Assembly: GCF_900637555.1 (NCBI RefSeq)
Contig: NZ_LR134378.1
Coordinates: 1,870,001-1,934,000, forward strand
Reading direction: 5' to 3'
Length of the DNA: 64,000 nt
Origin: Lautropia mirabilis
GTDB lineage: Bacteria > Pseudomonadota > Gammaproteobacteria > Burkholderiales > Burkholderiaceae_E
The translations under genes were made by a program, and so were the position numbers. Under the pieces are notes generated by a model. That model had not been told where the DNA came from. It did not search any database and saw nothing but the letters and a program-made list of their open reading frames with translations. This document shows, in pieces, positions 31,456-40,642 of the stretch (the stretch's first letter is position 1; the number at the start of each line of letters is the position of its first letter).

Positions 31456-32322
31456 ATGCCCGCCGATCACCTCAACATCGACCTCCACAGCCACACCACC
31501 CGTTCTGACGGCATGCTCTCGCCCACGGCGCTGGTGGAGCGTGCCCGTGCCAACGGGGTGGACATGCTGGCGCTGACCGACCATGACGTGCTGGATGGCC
31601 TGCCCGAGGCGCGGGCGGCTGCACGGGCCGAGGGGCTGGTGCTGATTCCGGGGGTGGAGGTGTCGATCACCTGGGCGGGCGAGACCATCCACATCGTGGG
31701 CCTGCGGGTGGATCCGCAGGATGCGACGCTGCTGGCCGGGCTGGAGGCCAACCGGGCGGGGCGCACCGAGCGGGCGCGCGAGATGGCGGCCGAGCTGGAA
31801 CGCTGCGGGGTGCCCGATGCCTGGGAAGGGGCGCTGAAGTACGTGGGCAACCCGGCCCTGATCTCGCGCAGCCATTTTGGCCGGCACCTGGTGGCGCTGG
31901 GGCTGTGCGCCAGCCAGCGCGAGGTGTTCGATAACTGGCTGGTGCCCGGCAAGCCCGGCTATGTGCCGCAGCGCTGGGCCAGCCTGGATGAGGCGGTGAG
32001 CTGGATCCGGGGCGCGGGCGGGGTGGCGGTGCTGGCGCATCCGGCACGCTACCGGCTGGACGAGACACGGCTGTGGGCGCTGGCCGAGCACTTCAAGGCG
32101 GCCGGCGGGCAGGGCATCGAGGTGATCTCGGGTGGTCACGCACCGGCGGACGTTCAGCGGTTCGCGGGCTGGGCGCGCCGGCTGGAGCTGGCCGCGTCAC
32201 GCGCCTCGGACTTTCACGATCCTGTTGAGAGCCGCTTCGACGTGGGCCAGATGCCGCCGCTGCCGTCCGATCTCACCCCGATCTGGGACGGCTGGCCGGA
32301 GCTGGCGGATATTCGCGTCTGA
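31456..32322 (+). CDS. PHP-domain phosphoesterase (RNase AM / 3',5'-nucleoside bisphosphate phosphatase type)
   Basis: The 288-residue protein is a stand-alone PHP domain. It carries metal ligands in DLHSHTTRSDG (residues 9-19), the LTDHDVLDG motif, GVEV, VLAHPAR and a late SDFH. The E. coli homologue (YciV/RnmA, RNase AM) and its Chromobacterium relative act on nucleoside 3',5'-bisphosphates and on short 5'-monophosphate RNA, including maturation of rRNA 5' ends; that activity is inferred here from family similarity. The ATG at 31456 lacks a strong ribosome site; the upstream frame is open but without similarity. In many proteobacteria this gene precedes a YciO-type gene and trpS, as here. 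Confidence 0.88.
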   Translation: MPADHLNIDLHSHTTRSDGMLSPTALVERARANGVDMLALTDHDVLDGLPEARAAARAEGLVLIPGVEVSITWAGETIHIVGLRVDPQDATLLAGLEANRAGRTERAREMAAELERCGVPDAWEGALKYVGNPALISRSHFGRHLVALGLCASQREVFDNWLVPGKPGYVPQRWASLDEAVSWIRGAGGVAVLAHPARYRLDETRLWALAEHFKAAGGQGIEVISGGHAPADVQRFAGWARRLELAASRASDFHDPVESRFDVGQMPPLPSDLTPIWDGWPELADIRV

Positions 32323-32574
32323 GCGCTCGGATTCACGGGTTCTGCCCGCGCGCCGGTTGCTTTCGGACACGGCACATGCGAACGCGCCGGCACGGCATGG
32401 CATCGCGCCAGCCGCGATCTGTTGCAAAATGGCCCTGTCAGGGCGATGCTGTCGCAGCGCCCATTCCATCCGGGTTCATCCCGGCCGGCCGTGTGCATGG
32501 CCACCGGTGTCCGGGTCGCCATCGGGGGCCCGAACGGATGGAACACTTCTTCATGGTCTGCCAAGAGGCCCCAC

Positions 32575-33195
32575 ATGAAACGCATCGAGATCCATCCCGT
32601 CAATCCGCAGCCCCGTCTCATCCGCCAGGTGGCCGAACAGTTCCAGACCGGCGCGCTGGTGGCGCTGCCCACTGATGCCAGCTATGTGCTGGCCTGTCAC
32701 CTGGAAGACCGCACGGCCGTTGACCGGATGCGTCAGCTGCGCGGCATCGATGAGAAGCACCTGTTGACGCTGCTGTGTCGCGACCTGTCCGAGCTGTCGC
32801 AGTACGCGCAGGTGGACAACCGCCAGTTCCGCTTCCTGAAGGAGTGGACGCCGGGCGCCTACACCTTCATCCTGCCCGCCACACGTGAGGTGCCGCGCCG
32901 GCTGATGCACCCGTCGCGCAAGACGGTAGGCCTGCGGGTGCCGGAGGCCCCCATCGTGCAGGCGCTGCTGGCCGAGCTGGGCGTGCCACTCCTGTGTGCC
33001 TCGCTGATCCTTCCGGGCGACGAGAATCCGCTGTCCGACCCGGACGACATCGAGGACCGCATCGGCAAGCGCATCGACCTGCTGGTCGACGGCGGTGCCG
33101 GACAGCTGGAGGCCACCAGCGTCATTGACGTGACGGGTGACGAGCCCGTCATCCAGCGCGTGGGCCTGGGACCAGTGGAGGCCATGCTGCGCTGA
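32575..33195 (+). CDS. YciO/YrdC/Sua5-type nucleotide-binding protein
   Basis: The 206-residue protein has the YrdC fold: PTDASYVLACHLEDRTAVDRM near residue 36, KHLLTLLCRDL, the KTVGLRVPEAPIV core and LCASLILPGDENP. The SPT-type nucleotide segment differs from true TsaC/Sua5, and the sequence agrees better with the YciO branch, whose role in threonylcarbamoyladenosine formation is uncertain. The ATG at 32575 lies after AAGAGG at moderate distance. It follows the PHP gene by 252 bases, which contain GC-rich sequence without a gene, and precedes trpS by 59 bases. Confidence 0.88.
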   Translation: MKRIEIHPVNPQPRLIRQVAEQFQTGALVALPTDASYVLACHLEDRTAVDRMRQLRGIDEKHLLTLLCRDLSELSQYAQVDNRQFRFLKEWTPGAYTFILPATREVPRRLMHPSRKTVGLRVPEAPIVQALLAELGVPLLCASLILPGDENPLSDPDDIEDRIGKRIDLLVDGGAGQLEATSVIDVTGDEPVIQRVGLGPVEAMLR

Positions 33196-33216
33196 GGCCC
33201 GTCGAGGACACGTAGA

Positions 33217-33240
33217 ATGCGGAGATTCCATTTTCCGCAT
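33217..33240. repeat. Inverted repeat ATGCGGA/TCCGCAT before trpS
   Basis: ATGCGGA (33217-33223) and TCCGCAT (33234-33240) can form a hairpin with a 10-base loop, 14 bases upstream of the trpS ATG. It could end the previous transcript or affect trpS translation. A similar inverted repeat lies at 41136-41174. Confidence 0.5.
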
Positions 33241-33254
33241 CCATCCGCCTCACC

Positions 33255-34577
33255 ATGTCATCTGCCAAGCCCTCCCTGCCACGCGTGCTCACCGGCATCA
33301 CCACCACCGGCAGCCCGCACCTGGGCAACTATGCAGGCGCCATTCGCCCGGCCATTGCTGCCAGCCGCAGCGGCAATGCCGACAGCTTCTACTTCCTGGC
33401 CGACCTGCACGGGCTGATCAAGTGTCCCGATCCGGCCCGCATCCAGCGCTCCACGCTGGAGATCGCCGCCTGCTGGCTGGCGGCAGGGCTCGATCCGGAA
33501 CGCGTCACCTTCTACCGCCAGTCCGACATCCCCGAGATCCCGCAGCTGTGCTGGTACCTGACCTGCGTGACCTCCAAGGGGCTCCTGAACCGTGCGCATG
33601 CCTACAAGGCGGCCAACGACAGGAACCGTGAGGCCGGTCTGGACCTGGATGCCGACGTGACGGCCGGGCTCTACATGTACCCGGTGCTGATGGCGGCCGA
33701 CATCCTGGCCTTCAGTGCCAACCGGGTGCCGGTGGGGCTGGACCAGGTGCAGCACCTGGAGATCGCACGGGACGTGGCCCAGCGCTTCAACCACCTGTAC
33801 GGGGAGGTGCTGACGCTGCCCCAAGTGCAGATCGACGAGCAGGTGGGCACGCTGCCGGGCCTGGACGGCCGCAAGATGAGCAAGAGCTACGACAACACCA
33901 TCCCGCTCTTCACCGAGCGCCGGCAGCTGCAGCGGCTCATCATGAGCATCGTCACCGACTCGCGCCAGCCGGGCGAGCCCAAGGATACCGACGGCTCGGC
34001 GCTCTTTCAGCTCTACCAGGCCTTTGCCACCCCGCAGGAAACCGCAGCCTTTGCCCAGGCCTTTGCCGACGGCATTGGCTGGGGGGATGCCAAGCAGCAG
34101 CTCTTCGAGATGCTGGACCGGATGCTCTCGCCCATGCGTGAGCGCTACGAGGCGCTGATGGCCGATCCGGCCGGCATCGAGAAGGTGCTGGAGGCCGGTG
34201 CAGAGAAGGCGCGGGCGGTGTGCGTGCCGCTGGTGAAGGCGGTGCGCGAGGCGGTGGGCATCCGCTCGCTGGTGGGGGCACAGGCGGGTGGCGCTCAGGC
34301 TGCTTCCGGAGCCGCGACGGGGGCCCGTGGCGCCCGACCGGTCCTCAAGCAGTACCGCGAGAAGGATGGCCTCTTCTACTTCAAGCTGCAGGTGGGCGAT
34401 GCCGAGCCGCTGCTGCAGAGCCTGGGCTTTGCCGATCCGAAGGCATGTGGTGCCTGCATCGGCAGTCTGAAGGCCGACCCGCAGGGCTGGGCCGCCCAGC
34501 AGGCGTACCTCCAGCCCGTGCCGGCCGACCGCCAGCCGGCCGTGGTGGCAGCCCTCCAGCAGCTGGCCGAGGGCTGA
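33255..34577 (+). CDS. trpS: Tryptophanyl-tRNA synthetase
   Basis: TrpS charges tRNA-Trp. The class I signatures are GSPHLGNYAG (residues 19-28, the HIGH equivalent) and KMSKS (207-211). The protein has 440 residues against about 334 in E. coli. The extra C-terminal block from about residue 340 has a Gly/Ala linker and then a conserved-looking segment (KQYREKDGLFYFKLQVGD and onward) that is known from betaproteobacterial TrpS proteins. The start at 33255 is the first ATG after a small hairpin. The trpF-trpB-trpA operon is about 30 kb away, and no trp-codon leader peptide is seen here. Confidence 0.95.
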   Translation: MSSAKPSLPRVLTGITTTGSPHLGNYAGAIRPAIAASRSGNADSFYFLADLHGLIKCPDPARIQRSTLEIAACWLAAGLDPERVTFYRQSDIPEIPQLCWYLTCVTSKGLLNRAHAYKAANDRNREAGLDLDADVTAGLYMYPVLMAADILAFSANRVPVGLDQVQHLEIARDVAQRFNHLYGEVLTLPQVQIDEQVGTLPGLDGRKMSKSYDNTIPLFTERRQLQRLIMSIVTDSRQPGEPKDTDGSALFQLYQAFATPQETAAFAQAFADGIGWGDAKQQLFEMLDRMLSPMRERYEALMADPAGIEKVLEAGAEKARAVCVPLVKAVREAVGIRSLVGAQAGGAQAASGAATGARGARPVLKQYREKDGLFYFKLQVGDAEPLLQSLGFADPKACGACIGSLKADPQGWAAQQAYLQPVPADRQPAVVAALQQLAEG

Positions 34578-34610
34578 TGCGCATCGGACGTGGTCCCGCG
34601 TGATGCGGGA

Positions 34611-37595
34611 TCACACCACGCCGGTCAGTTCGCGTTTCTTCAGGTACTCGGACAGCTTCTGCGGGGGCAGGGCAGCGCTGATGAAGTGACCCTGCATCAT
34701 GCGGCAGCCCAGCTCGCGCAGGGCGTGCATTTCCTGGGCGGTTTCCACACCCTCGGCGATCACCTGCAGCTTCAGCTTCTCGGCCAGCGTCATGATGGCC
34801 TGCATGATGGCGGCGTTGCCCCGGTCGTCGGGCAGGCCGCGGATGAAGCCCTGATCGATCTTCAGGCCGCTGACCGGCAGGTTGCGCAGGTAGGACAGCG
34901 ACGCATAGCCGGTGCCGAAGTTGTCGATCATCACCTGCACGCCCAGCTTGCGCAGTGCCGTCATCTGGGCGATGGTGCGGCTGGAAGCCTCGATCAGCGT
35001 GTTCTCGGTCAGCTCCAGGCGCAGCATCTCGGGGCGCACCTGGTATTCGTCCAGCATGCCCTTGAGCTGCGCCAGGAAGCGGTCCTCGTTGATCTGGTTG
35101 GGCGAGATGTTCACCGACACCACCAGGTTGCCGTAGCGATGCAGGTCCAGCTTCTGGCGGTCCTGCAGCGCGCGGCGGATCGTCCAGCTGGCCAGCTGCT
35201 TCATGGCGTTGCTCTGCTCGGCACTGGGCAGGAACTGGTCGGGCAGCAACAGCCCCTGGGTGGGGTGGCGCCAGCGGATCAGGCCCTCCATGCCCACCAC
35301 CTGCAGGTCGAAGCTGGAGATGACGGGCTGGTAGTGCAGCTCCACCTCGCCGCGCTCGATGGCCAGCGGGAATTCGCTGCTCAACTGTACCTGTGCCACC
35401 TTGGCGGACTTCAGGTCGGGGCTGAAGAAGCGCACGTCGTTGCGGCCTTCGGACTTCACCGTGTACATCGCGGCGTCAGCACGCTTGATCAGCGTGCCCG
35501 CATCGGTGCCGTGCTGCGGCGAGAGCGACACGCCGATACTGGCCGACAGGAAGTGGGCGCGCTCCTGCAGGATGAAGGGGCGCTCGGCCGCTGCCAGCAC
35601 CTGGCGGGCGATGTGCTCCACCTTCTTCGCGTCGTTCTGGTTGAGCAGCACCAGAATGAACTCGTCACCGCCCACGCGGCTGGCAATGTTGCCAGGGCCG
35701 ATGGTGTCCTTGAATCGGCGTGCCATCTCCACCAGCACCTGGTCACCGGCCTGGTGGCCCAGGGTGTCGTTGATGGCCTTGTAGCGGTCCAGGTCGATGT
35801 AGAGCACGGCCAGCGGCTGCTTGTGTTCCAGCTGCTTTTCCAGTCGTTCGGACAGGTACTTGCGGTTGGGCAGGCCGGTCAGCGCATCGTGCTGCGACTG
35901 GCGGCGCAGCTGTGCTTCCAGCCGCTGCCGCTCCATGTACTGCGACAGCAGCCGCGACAGCATGCCGACCAGATCCACGACCAGCGAGTTGCCTTCGAAG
36001 CTCTGCGGGGTGAAGAAGAGCAGGACGGACAGCACCTTGCCCTTGTCCATGACCGGGGCGAGCAGGGCGGCCTTCAGGCCCAGCCGCTCCATCTGGTAGC
36101 GGGCATAGAACTCGGCGCTGTTGCCGTCCTTGCGGTGCAGCCACAGCAGGGCGCCCTCGCGAAGCACCATGGCTTCGGGCGAGTTTGCCAGCAGCAGCAT
36201 CTCCTTGCCCAGCGCCGACAGCATCTCCTGGACGGCCGGGGTGCCGCATTTCTCCTCGATGGTGACCCGCGAGCTTTCCGGGACCGGGCGCATGTGCAGG
36301 CCGCCCGCCCAGTTCAGCGTCCGGCAGACCAGGGTGATCACCTCGCGCACCACGACCGATTCGTCCTGTCCCTGTGCGTCGAGCTCCTGCAGCAGCTTGA
36401 CGATGTCGGACTCCAGGCGCAGCAGCAGGTTCTGGTGGTTCTCGCGCGTCACGTCGCGGCCCACGCCCCGGTAGTACAGCAGCTGCCCGGTCTTCTCGTC
36501 GATGATCGGGCGCCCCGACAGCGACAGCGTGAGCAGGCGACCCTTGGTGAGGATGCCGAACTCGAAGTCACGGATGCGTTCACCCCGCTGCAGGGTGGCA
36601 TGCCACAGCTTCCAGCCGGCATGCGGGTCCTGCAGGAGCATCTCGCGCGCCTGTTGCAGGTGCTCCGGCAGGATTCGCGCGTCCTGCTCCGGTGTCTTGT
36701 CGTTCCGACGTCGGGCGGGGGGATTGCTGTTGGCCGCACGTGCGTCATTGGCCAGCTTCTGGGCCAGCTGCGTCTCGCCGGCCCAGGGAATGTTCACCGT
36801 CGTCAGGTCCCAGAAATAGTGACCCGTGATGGCATCGGACCAGTCACGCAGCAGGTCCGGAATCTGCTTCGAGATCTCGCGGATCCGGAAGTCCGGCTCC
36901 AGCTCCCAGTCCCAGTCGGCACTCAGCTCGGTCAGGGTCAGGTACTTGGCCTTCTCGTCGGCCAGCTGGTCGGCGGCGGCCTTGCTCTCGGTGATGTCCT
37001 GGGCCACGCCGGCGATGCGTGCCAGCTGGCCGTCCTCACCCAGCTCGGGCGTGCCCACCCAGCGCACCCAGATGGGGGTGGAGCCGTCCTTCACGTACCG
37101 GAACACCAGGTCGATGCGTTCCTGCCGGGCACTCTGGCGACGGTGCTCGCTCTTGAACTTTTCCTGGTCCTCGGGGTGCACGCAGATGAAGAAGGCCTGC
37201 TGCGAGACCGAACCGTGCTCCTTTTCCAGACCGAACACGTTGTAGCAGCCGCCGCTCATGTGGATCATCTTCGTCTTCTGATCCCACACCCACGAGCCCA
37301 CGTGTGCCAGCCCTTCGGCCAGACCGTACTGGGCCTGCAGTTCCTGCAGCCGGCGGTTCACGGCCCGTTCGGCCCGCAGGTCCTCGGACGTGTTCAGCAG
37401 GCTGTAGGCAAACACCGTGAGCGCGAACAGCGCCACCGGTGCCAGGTACATCATGTAGGTGCGCATCCATTCCGGGTACAGCTCGCCCCCCAGAATGATC
37501 AGCAGCGCCACGGCGCTGGGCAGGATGAACACGAGCAGCCGCCGGCGCAGGCGGCGCAGGTTTTCATAGAATCGTTGCAATGCAGGTGCTGCCAC
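34611..37595 (-). CDS. Membrane PAS-GAF-GGDEF-EAL cyclic-di-GMP protein
   Basis: The protein (994 aa) has two N-terminal membrane helices (about 19-37 and 45-64), a PAS domain with PAC motif (about 80-210), a second PAS-like segment (about 215-390), a GAF-like domain (about 400-560), then GGDEF and EAL domains. The diguanylate cyclase motif GGDEF (642-646) is intact, and no RxxD inhibitory site stands five residues before it. The EAL side is altered: EGL (770-772) replaces EAL, and the metal-site DDFGTG is DNFGTG (Asp891-Asn892), while the ELTEN and EGVET motifs remain. I infer cyclase activity and weak or regulatory phosphodiesterase function. The gene diverges from the methyltransferase gene. 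Confidence 0.93.
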   Translation of the reverse strand: MAAPALQRFYENLRRLRRRLLVFILPSAVALLIILGGELYPEWMRTYMMYLAPVALFALTVFAYSLLNTSEDLRAERAVNRRLQELQAQYGLAEGLAHVGSWVWDQKTKMIHMSGGCYNVFGLEKEHGSVSQQAFFICVHPEDQEKFKSEHRRQSARQERIDLVFRYVKDGSTPIWVRWVGTPELGEDGQLARIAGVAQDITESKAAADQLADEKAKYLTLTELSADWDWELEPDFRIREISKQIPDLLRDWSDAITGHYFWDLTTVNIPWAGETQLAQKLANDARAANSNPPARRRNDKTPEQDARILPEHLQQAREMLLQDPHAGWKLWHATLQRGERIRDFEFGILTKGRLLTLSLSGRPIIDEKTGQLLYYRGVGRDVTRENHQNLLLRLESDIVKLLQELDAQGQDESVVVREVITLVCRTLNWAGGLHMRPVPESSRVTIEEKCGTPAVQEMLSALGKEMLLLANSPEAMVLREGALLWLHRKDGNSAEFYARYQMERLGLKAALLAPVMDKGKVLSVLLFFTPQSFEGNSLVVDLVGMLSRLLSQYMERQRLEAQLRRQSQHDALTGLPNRKYLSERLEKQLEHKQPLAVLYIDLDRYKAINDTLGHQAGDQVLVEMARRFKDTIGPGNIASRVGGDEFILVLLNQNDAKKVEHIARQVLAAAERPFILQERAHFLSASIGVSLSPQHGTDAGTLIKRADAAMYTVKSEGRNDVRFFSPDLKSAKVAQVQLSSEFPLAIERGEVELHYQPVISSFDLQVVGMEGLIRWRHPTQGLLLPDQFLPSAEQSNAMKQLASWTIRRALQDRQKLDLHRYGNLVVSVNISPNQINEDRFLAQLKGMLDEYQVRPEMLRLELTENTLIEASSRTIAQMTALRKLGVQVMIDNFGTGYASLSYLRNLPVSGLKIDQGFIRGLPDDRGNAAIMQAIMTLAEKLKLQVIAEGVETAQEMHALRELGCRMMQGHFISAALPPQKLSEYLKKRELTGVV

Positions 37596-37678
37596 GTCAA
37601 CGGCCTCCGCCCTGGGGGGCCGGCACCTGTGCCAGCCGTAGGCTGGCCGCGACGAGGCCAGCCCGGTTTTCCGGAATC

Positions 37679-38254
37679 ATGCTGATGAACAACGAAGCGA
37701 GAAACGATGCAGGGGCTGGTCCGGATGCGGACGGCCCCAGTGACTGGGTGCGGCGCTGGCTGCCCGAAGCGAGCGGGTCGGGTCGGGTGCTGGACTTTGC
37801 CTGCGGGCGCGGGCGGCACGCACGGCTGGCCGCAGAGCGGGGGCATTCGGTGCTGGCGCTGGACCGCGATCCGGCCTGTCTGGCACTGAACCGGATACCG
37901 GGCATCGAGGCGCGCGTGGCCGATCTGGAAGCCGATGCCTGGGACTGGGGCTCGGAGCGCTTTGCGGTCATTGTCATCACCAGGTATCTGTTTCGTCCGA
38001 GACTTGATCTGTTGCTGGGGCGGCTGGCTGACGGCGGCTGCCTGATCTACGAGACCTTTGCCCAGGGGCATGGGCGCTATGGTAGGCCGTCGAGACCCGG
38101 CCACCTGCTGCAGCCCGACGAATTGTTTATCGCGGCCCGACGGGCGGCCTTGCGTGTCTGCGCCTTCGAGCAGGGGAGTGTCAGCCAGCCGCGACAGGCC
38201 ATCGTGCAGCGGATGGTGGCCTGGCGCAGCAACCAGCCGCAGTCGCTGCGCTAG
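37679..38254 (+). CDS. Class I SAM-dependent methyltransferase
   Basis: The 191-residue protein has the SAM-binding motif VLDFACGRGRHARLAAERGH followed by the acidic residue of motif II (LALDRD), and a small C-terminal part ending in Arg/Gln-rich residues. The short size and the motif resemble TehB-like and other small-molecule methyltransferases; the substrate cannot be told. The ATG at 37679 (or 37685, MNNEARN) is my choice because the longer frame upstream overlaps the start of the divergent GGDEF gene. It precedes dapA by 81 bases and is probably cotranscribed with dapA-bamC. Confidence 0.8.
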   Translation: MLMNNEARNDAGAGPDADGPSDWVRRWLPEASGSGRVLDFACGRGRHARLAAERGHSVLALDRDPACLALNRIPGIEARVADLEADAWDWGSERFAVIVITRYLFRPRLDLLLGRLADGGCLIYETFAQGHGRYGRPSRPGHLLQPDELFIAARRAALRVCAFEQGSVSQPRQAIVQRMVAWRSNQPQSLR

Positions 38255-38335
38255 AATGGGCGGCACCGCCGCCGGGTGGGCCACTTCCGTCCTGCCTGCC
38301 CGGCCACTGATGCCACACCATCGGGAGATGCCATC

Positions 38336-39220
38336 ATGAAGATCCAAGGCAGTCTGGTCGCGGTCGTTTCGCCGATGAAGGCGGATGGCTCACTGGATTT
38401 CGACGCATATCGCAACCTGCTCGACTGGCACATCGAGTCCGGGACCAGCGCCATCGTGGCGGTGGGCACCACCGGAGAATCGCCCACTGTCAGCGTCGAG
38501 GAGCACGCTCAACTCATCCGGGTCGCCGCTGAACATTGCCGCGGCCGGGTCCCGGTCATCGCCGGTACCGGTGCCAATTCCACGCGCGAGGCCATCGAGC
38601 TCACCCGCCATGCCTTCGAGGTGGGGGTGGACGCCACGCTGCAGGTGGCCCCCTATTACAACAAGCCCTCGCAGGAGGGCCTGTACCGCCACTTCACCAC
38701 GGTGGCCCAGGAAGGCGGTCTGCCCGTCATCCTGTACAACGTGCCTGGCCGTACCGTGGCCGATATCTCCAATGCCACCGTGCTGCGGCTGGCCGACAAC
38801 CCCAACATCATCGGGCTGAAGGACGCCACGGGCGACATCGGCCGGGGCGCGTCGCTGCTGGCCCGCCTGCCCGAGCGCTTTGCCGTCTACAGCGGCAACG
38901 ACGATTCCGCGCTGGCGCTCATGGCCATGGGCGCCGACGGTGTCATCTCGGTCACGGCCAACGTGGCACCGAAGCAGATGGCCGACATGTGCGCCGCCGC
39001 CCTGGCGGGCGACTTTGCCAAGGCGCGCACCATAAACCGCAAGCTCATCACGCTGCATGAGCGGCTGTTCTCGGAACCGAACCCGGTGCCGGTCAAGTGG
39101 GCGCTGGCCCGCATGGGCCGCATTGCCGGCCCGACGGTCCGTCTGCCGCTGTCGCCGCTCACGCCTGCCGGCCAGGCCAGCGTGCTTGATGCCCTGAAAA
39201 CCTCGGGAGTCCTTGTCTGA
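38336..39220 (+). CDS. dapA: 4-hydroxy-tetrahydrodipicolinate synthase DapA
   Basis: DapA condenses pyruvate and aspartate semialdehyde, the first step of the lysine/diaminopimelate branch. The protein (294 aa) has the Schiff-base Lys162 in [10 protein letters not shown], Tyr134 in LYNVPGRT, and the GTTGESPTV motif. The ATG at 38336 follows GGGAGATG. The stop and the bamC start share one base (TGATG), so bamC is translationally coupled; dapA-bamC (nlpB) is the standard proteobacterial pair. Diaminopimelate supplies peptidoglycan, which links it to the envelope genes here. Confidence 0.97.
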   Translation: MKIQGSLVAVVSPMKADGSLDFDAYRNLLDWHIESGTSAIVAVGTTGESPTVSVEEHAQLIRVAAEHCRGRVPVIAGTGANSTREAIELTRHAFEVGVDATLQVAPYYNKPSQEGLYRHFTTVAQEGGLPVILYNVPGRTVADISNATVLRLADNPNIIGLKDATGDIGRGASLLARLPERFAVYSGNDDSALALMAMGADGVISVTANVAPKQMADMCAAALAGDFAKARTINRKLITLHERLFSEPNPVPVKWALARMGRIAGPTVRLPLSPLTPAGQASVLDALKTSGVLV

Positions 39221-40458
39221 TGTCCGATTCCGTGCGCCGCCCGTCGCGGGCCGTCTGGCCAGCCCTGCTGGTGCCTTTCCTGCTGCTGGGCGGCTGCTCC
39301 GTCCTGCGTGACTCGCTCGACGCCGACAACGTCGAGTACCGCAATGCCCGGCGCGGGCCCGGCCTGGACGTGCCGCCCGATCTGGTGGCGCCCAAGGCCG
39401 ACAGCCGCTACACGCTGCCGGGCACCGAGGAAAGCCAGAGCCTGTCCGATTTCAACCGGCAACGCGAGGACGCTCGTGCCAATGGCGACGGGGTGCCCAG
39501 CGCCGGCAACGTGCTGCCCGAGCGTGCCGAGGCCCGCATCCATCGTGACGGTCCCACGCGCTGGATCTCCGTCAAGGCGCCGCCCGAGAAGGTCTGGCCC
39601 ATCCTGCTGGACTTCTGGGCCGTGCAGGGCTTCAACCTGGAAGTCTCCCAGCCGCGGCTGGGCCTGATGGAGACCGACTGGGCCGAGCGCTACCAGCGGG
39701 TCGAGACCGATGGCGTGCGCGGCATCCTGTCCCGCAAGACCGGGGCCGTCTATGCCACCGGTGACCGTGACAAGTACCGCACCCGGCTGGAGCGCACCGA
39801 GGGAGGCGACACCGAGATCTACCTGACCTACTACGGTCGCGAGGAGCAGCTGCGCGGCTCGAACAAGGACCAGTCGATCTGGGTGCCCAACAACGAGAAC
39901 CGTACCGAGCTGGAGGTGGAGTACCTGCGGCGGATGCTGGCGCGGCTGGACAGCGCCTTCGCCCATGGACAGCTGGGCAGTACCGCACAGGCCGATGCCA
40001 CGGGTGCAGCCAGCGGTCAGGGGGCGGATGCAGCCGCGGCTTCGGCACCTGCTGCGGGTGCCCAGCCGGCGGAGAAATCCCGCGCACGCATCGTGACCCA
40101 GGAAGGCCAGCCCAGCCATCTGGTGCTGTCCGAGGACTTCGATCGCAGCTGGCGTTCGGTGGGCGTGGTGCTGGACCGGCTCGATTTCAGCATCGAGGAT
40201 CGCAACCGCGAGCAGGGGGTCTACAACATCATCTATGTGGACCCGCAGCGCCGTGACAAGACGCAGGGCACGTGGTCGCGCATCTTCTCGGGTGAACGCA
40301 AGGATCTCACCGGCCAGCACTATCAGCTGCTGGTGCGGGGTGAGGGCGGCGAGACGGCCGTCAGCGTGCTGCTGGCCGACGGCAAGCAGCCTTCCCGCGA
40401 GGAAGATCGCCGCGTGGCCGACGAGATCATCCGCATCCTGAACGAGAACCTGCGCTGA
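39220..40458 (+). CDS. bamC: Outer membrane assembly lipoprotein BamC
   Basis: BamC is a lipoprotein of the BAM complex that inserts beta-barrel proteins into the outer membrane. The 412-residue product has a lipoprotein signal ending LLLGGCS (lipid-modified Cys26), an N-terminal unstructured region with the conserved Asp/Val-rich segment that meets BamD (LDVPPDLVAPKADSRYTLPG), and two helix-grip domains (from about residues 100 and 290) separated by an Ala/Gln-rich linker. It is longer than E. coli BamC (344 aa), mainly through the linker. Coupled to dapA by TGATG, it ends before a bidirectional terminator. Confidence 0.92.
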   Translation: MSDSVRRPSRAVWPALLVPFLLLGGCSVLRDSLDADNVEYRNARRGPGLDVPPDLVAPKADSRYTLPGTEESQSLSDFNRQREDARANGDGVPSAGNVLPERAEARIHRDGPTRWISVKAPPEKVWPILLDFWAVQGFNLEVSQPRLGLMETDWAERYQRVETDGVRGILSRKTGAVYATGDRDKYRTRLERTEGGDTEIYLTYYGREEQLRGSNKDQSIWVPNNENRTELEVEYLRRMLARLDSAFAHGQLGSTAQADATGAASGQGADAAAASAPAAGAQPAEKSRARIVTQEGQPSHLVLSEDFDRSWRSVGVVLDRLDFSIEDRNREQGVYNIIYVDPQRRDKTQGTWSRIFSGERKDLTGQHYQLLVRGEGGETAVSVLLADGKQPSREEDRRVADEIIRILNENLR

Positions 40459-40503
40459 CATCACAAGGAGGGCCCCAGGGGGCCTTCCGGTGGTTCTGCC
40501 CGC

Positions 40504-40546
40504 AAAAAAATCGCCCCGGCGGCCTGTGCCATCGGGGCGATTTTTT
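40504..40546. terminator. Bidirectional Rho-independent terminator between bamC and the repeat lipoprotein
   Basis: AAAAAATCGCCCCG (40505-40518) pairs with CGGGGCGATTTTTT (40533-40546) across a 14-base loop. Having A and T runs on both sides, it can stop transcription from both convergent genes. Confidence 0.88.
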
Positions 40547-40642
40547 GGACGCCTGGTGTGGCGTCCTGAAGGCTGCATCCTGCCTGGTTGGGCGGACCCG
40601 AACGGCGTTCAGGCCCGCACAGGCAGGATCAGACCACCTGGA

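Noticed and set aside
34590-37685. 1031-codon open frame on the plus strand opposite the GGDEF/EAL gene
   Set aside because: It has no recognisable domain and is low complexity (Leu/Gln/His-rich); the minus strand carries a full set of PAS, GGDEF and EAL motifs.
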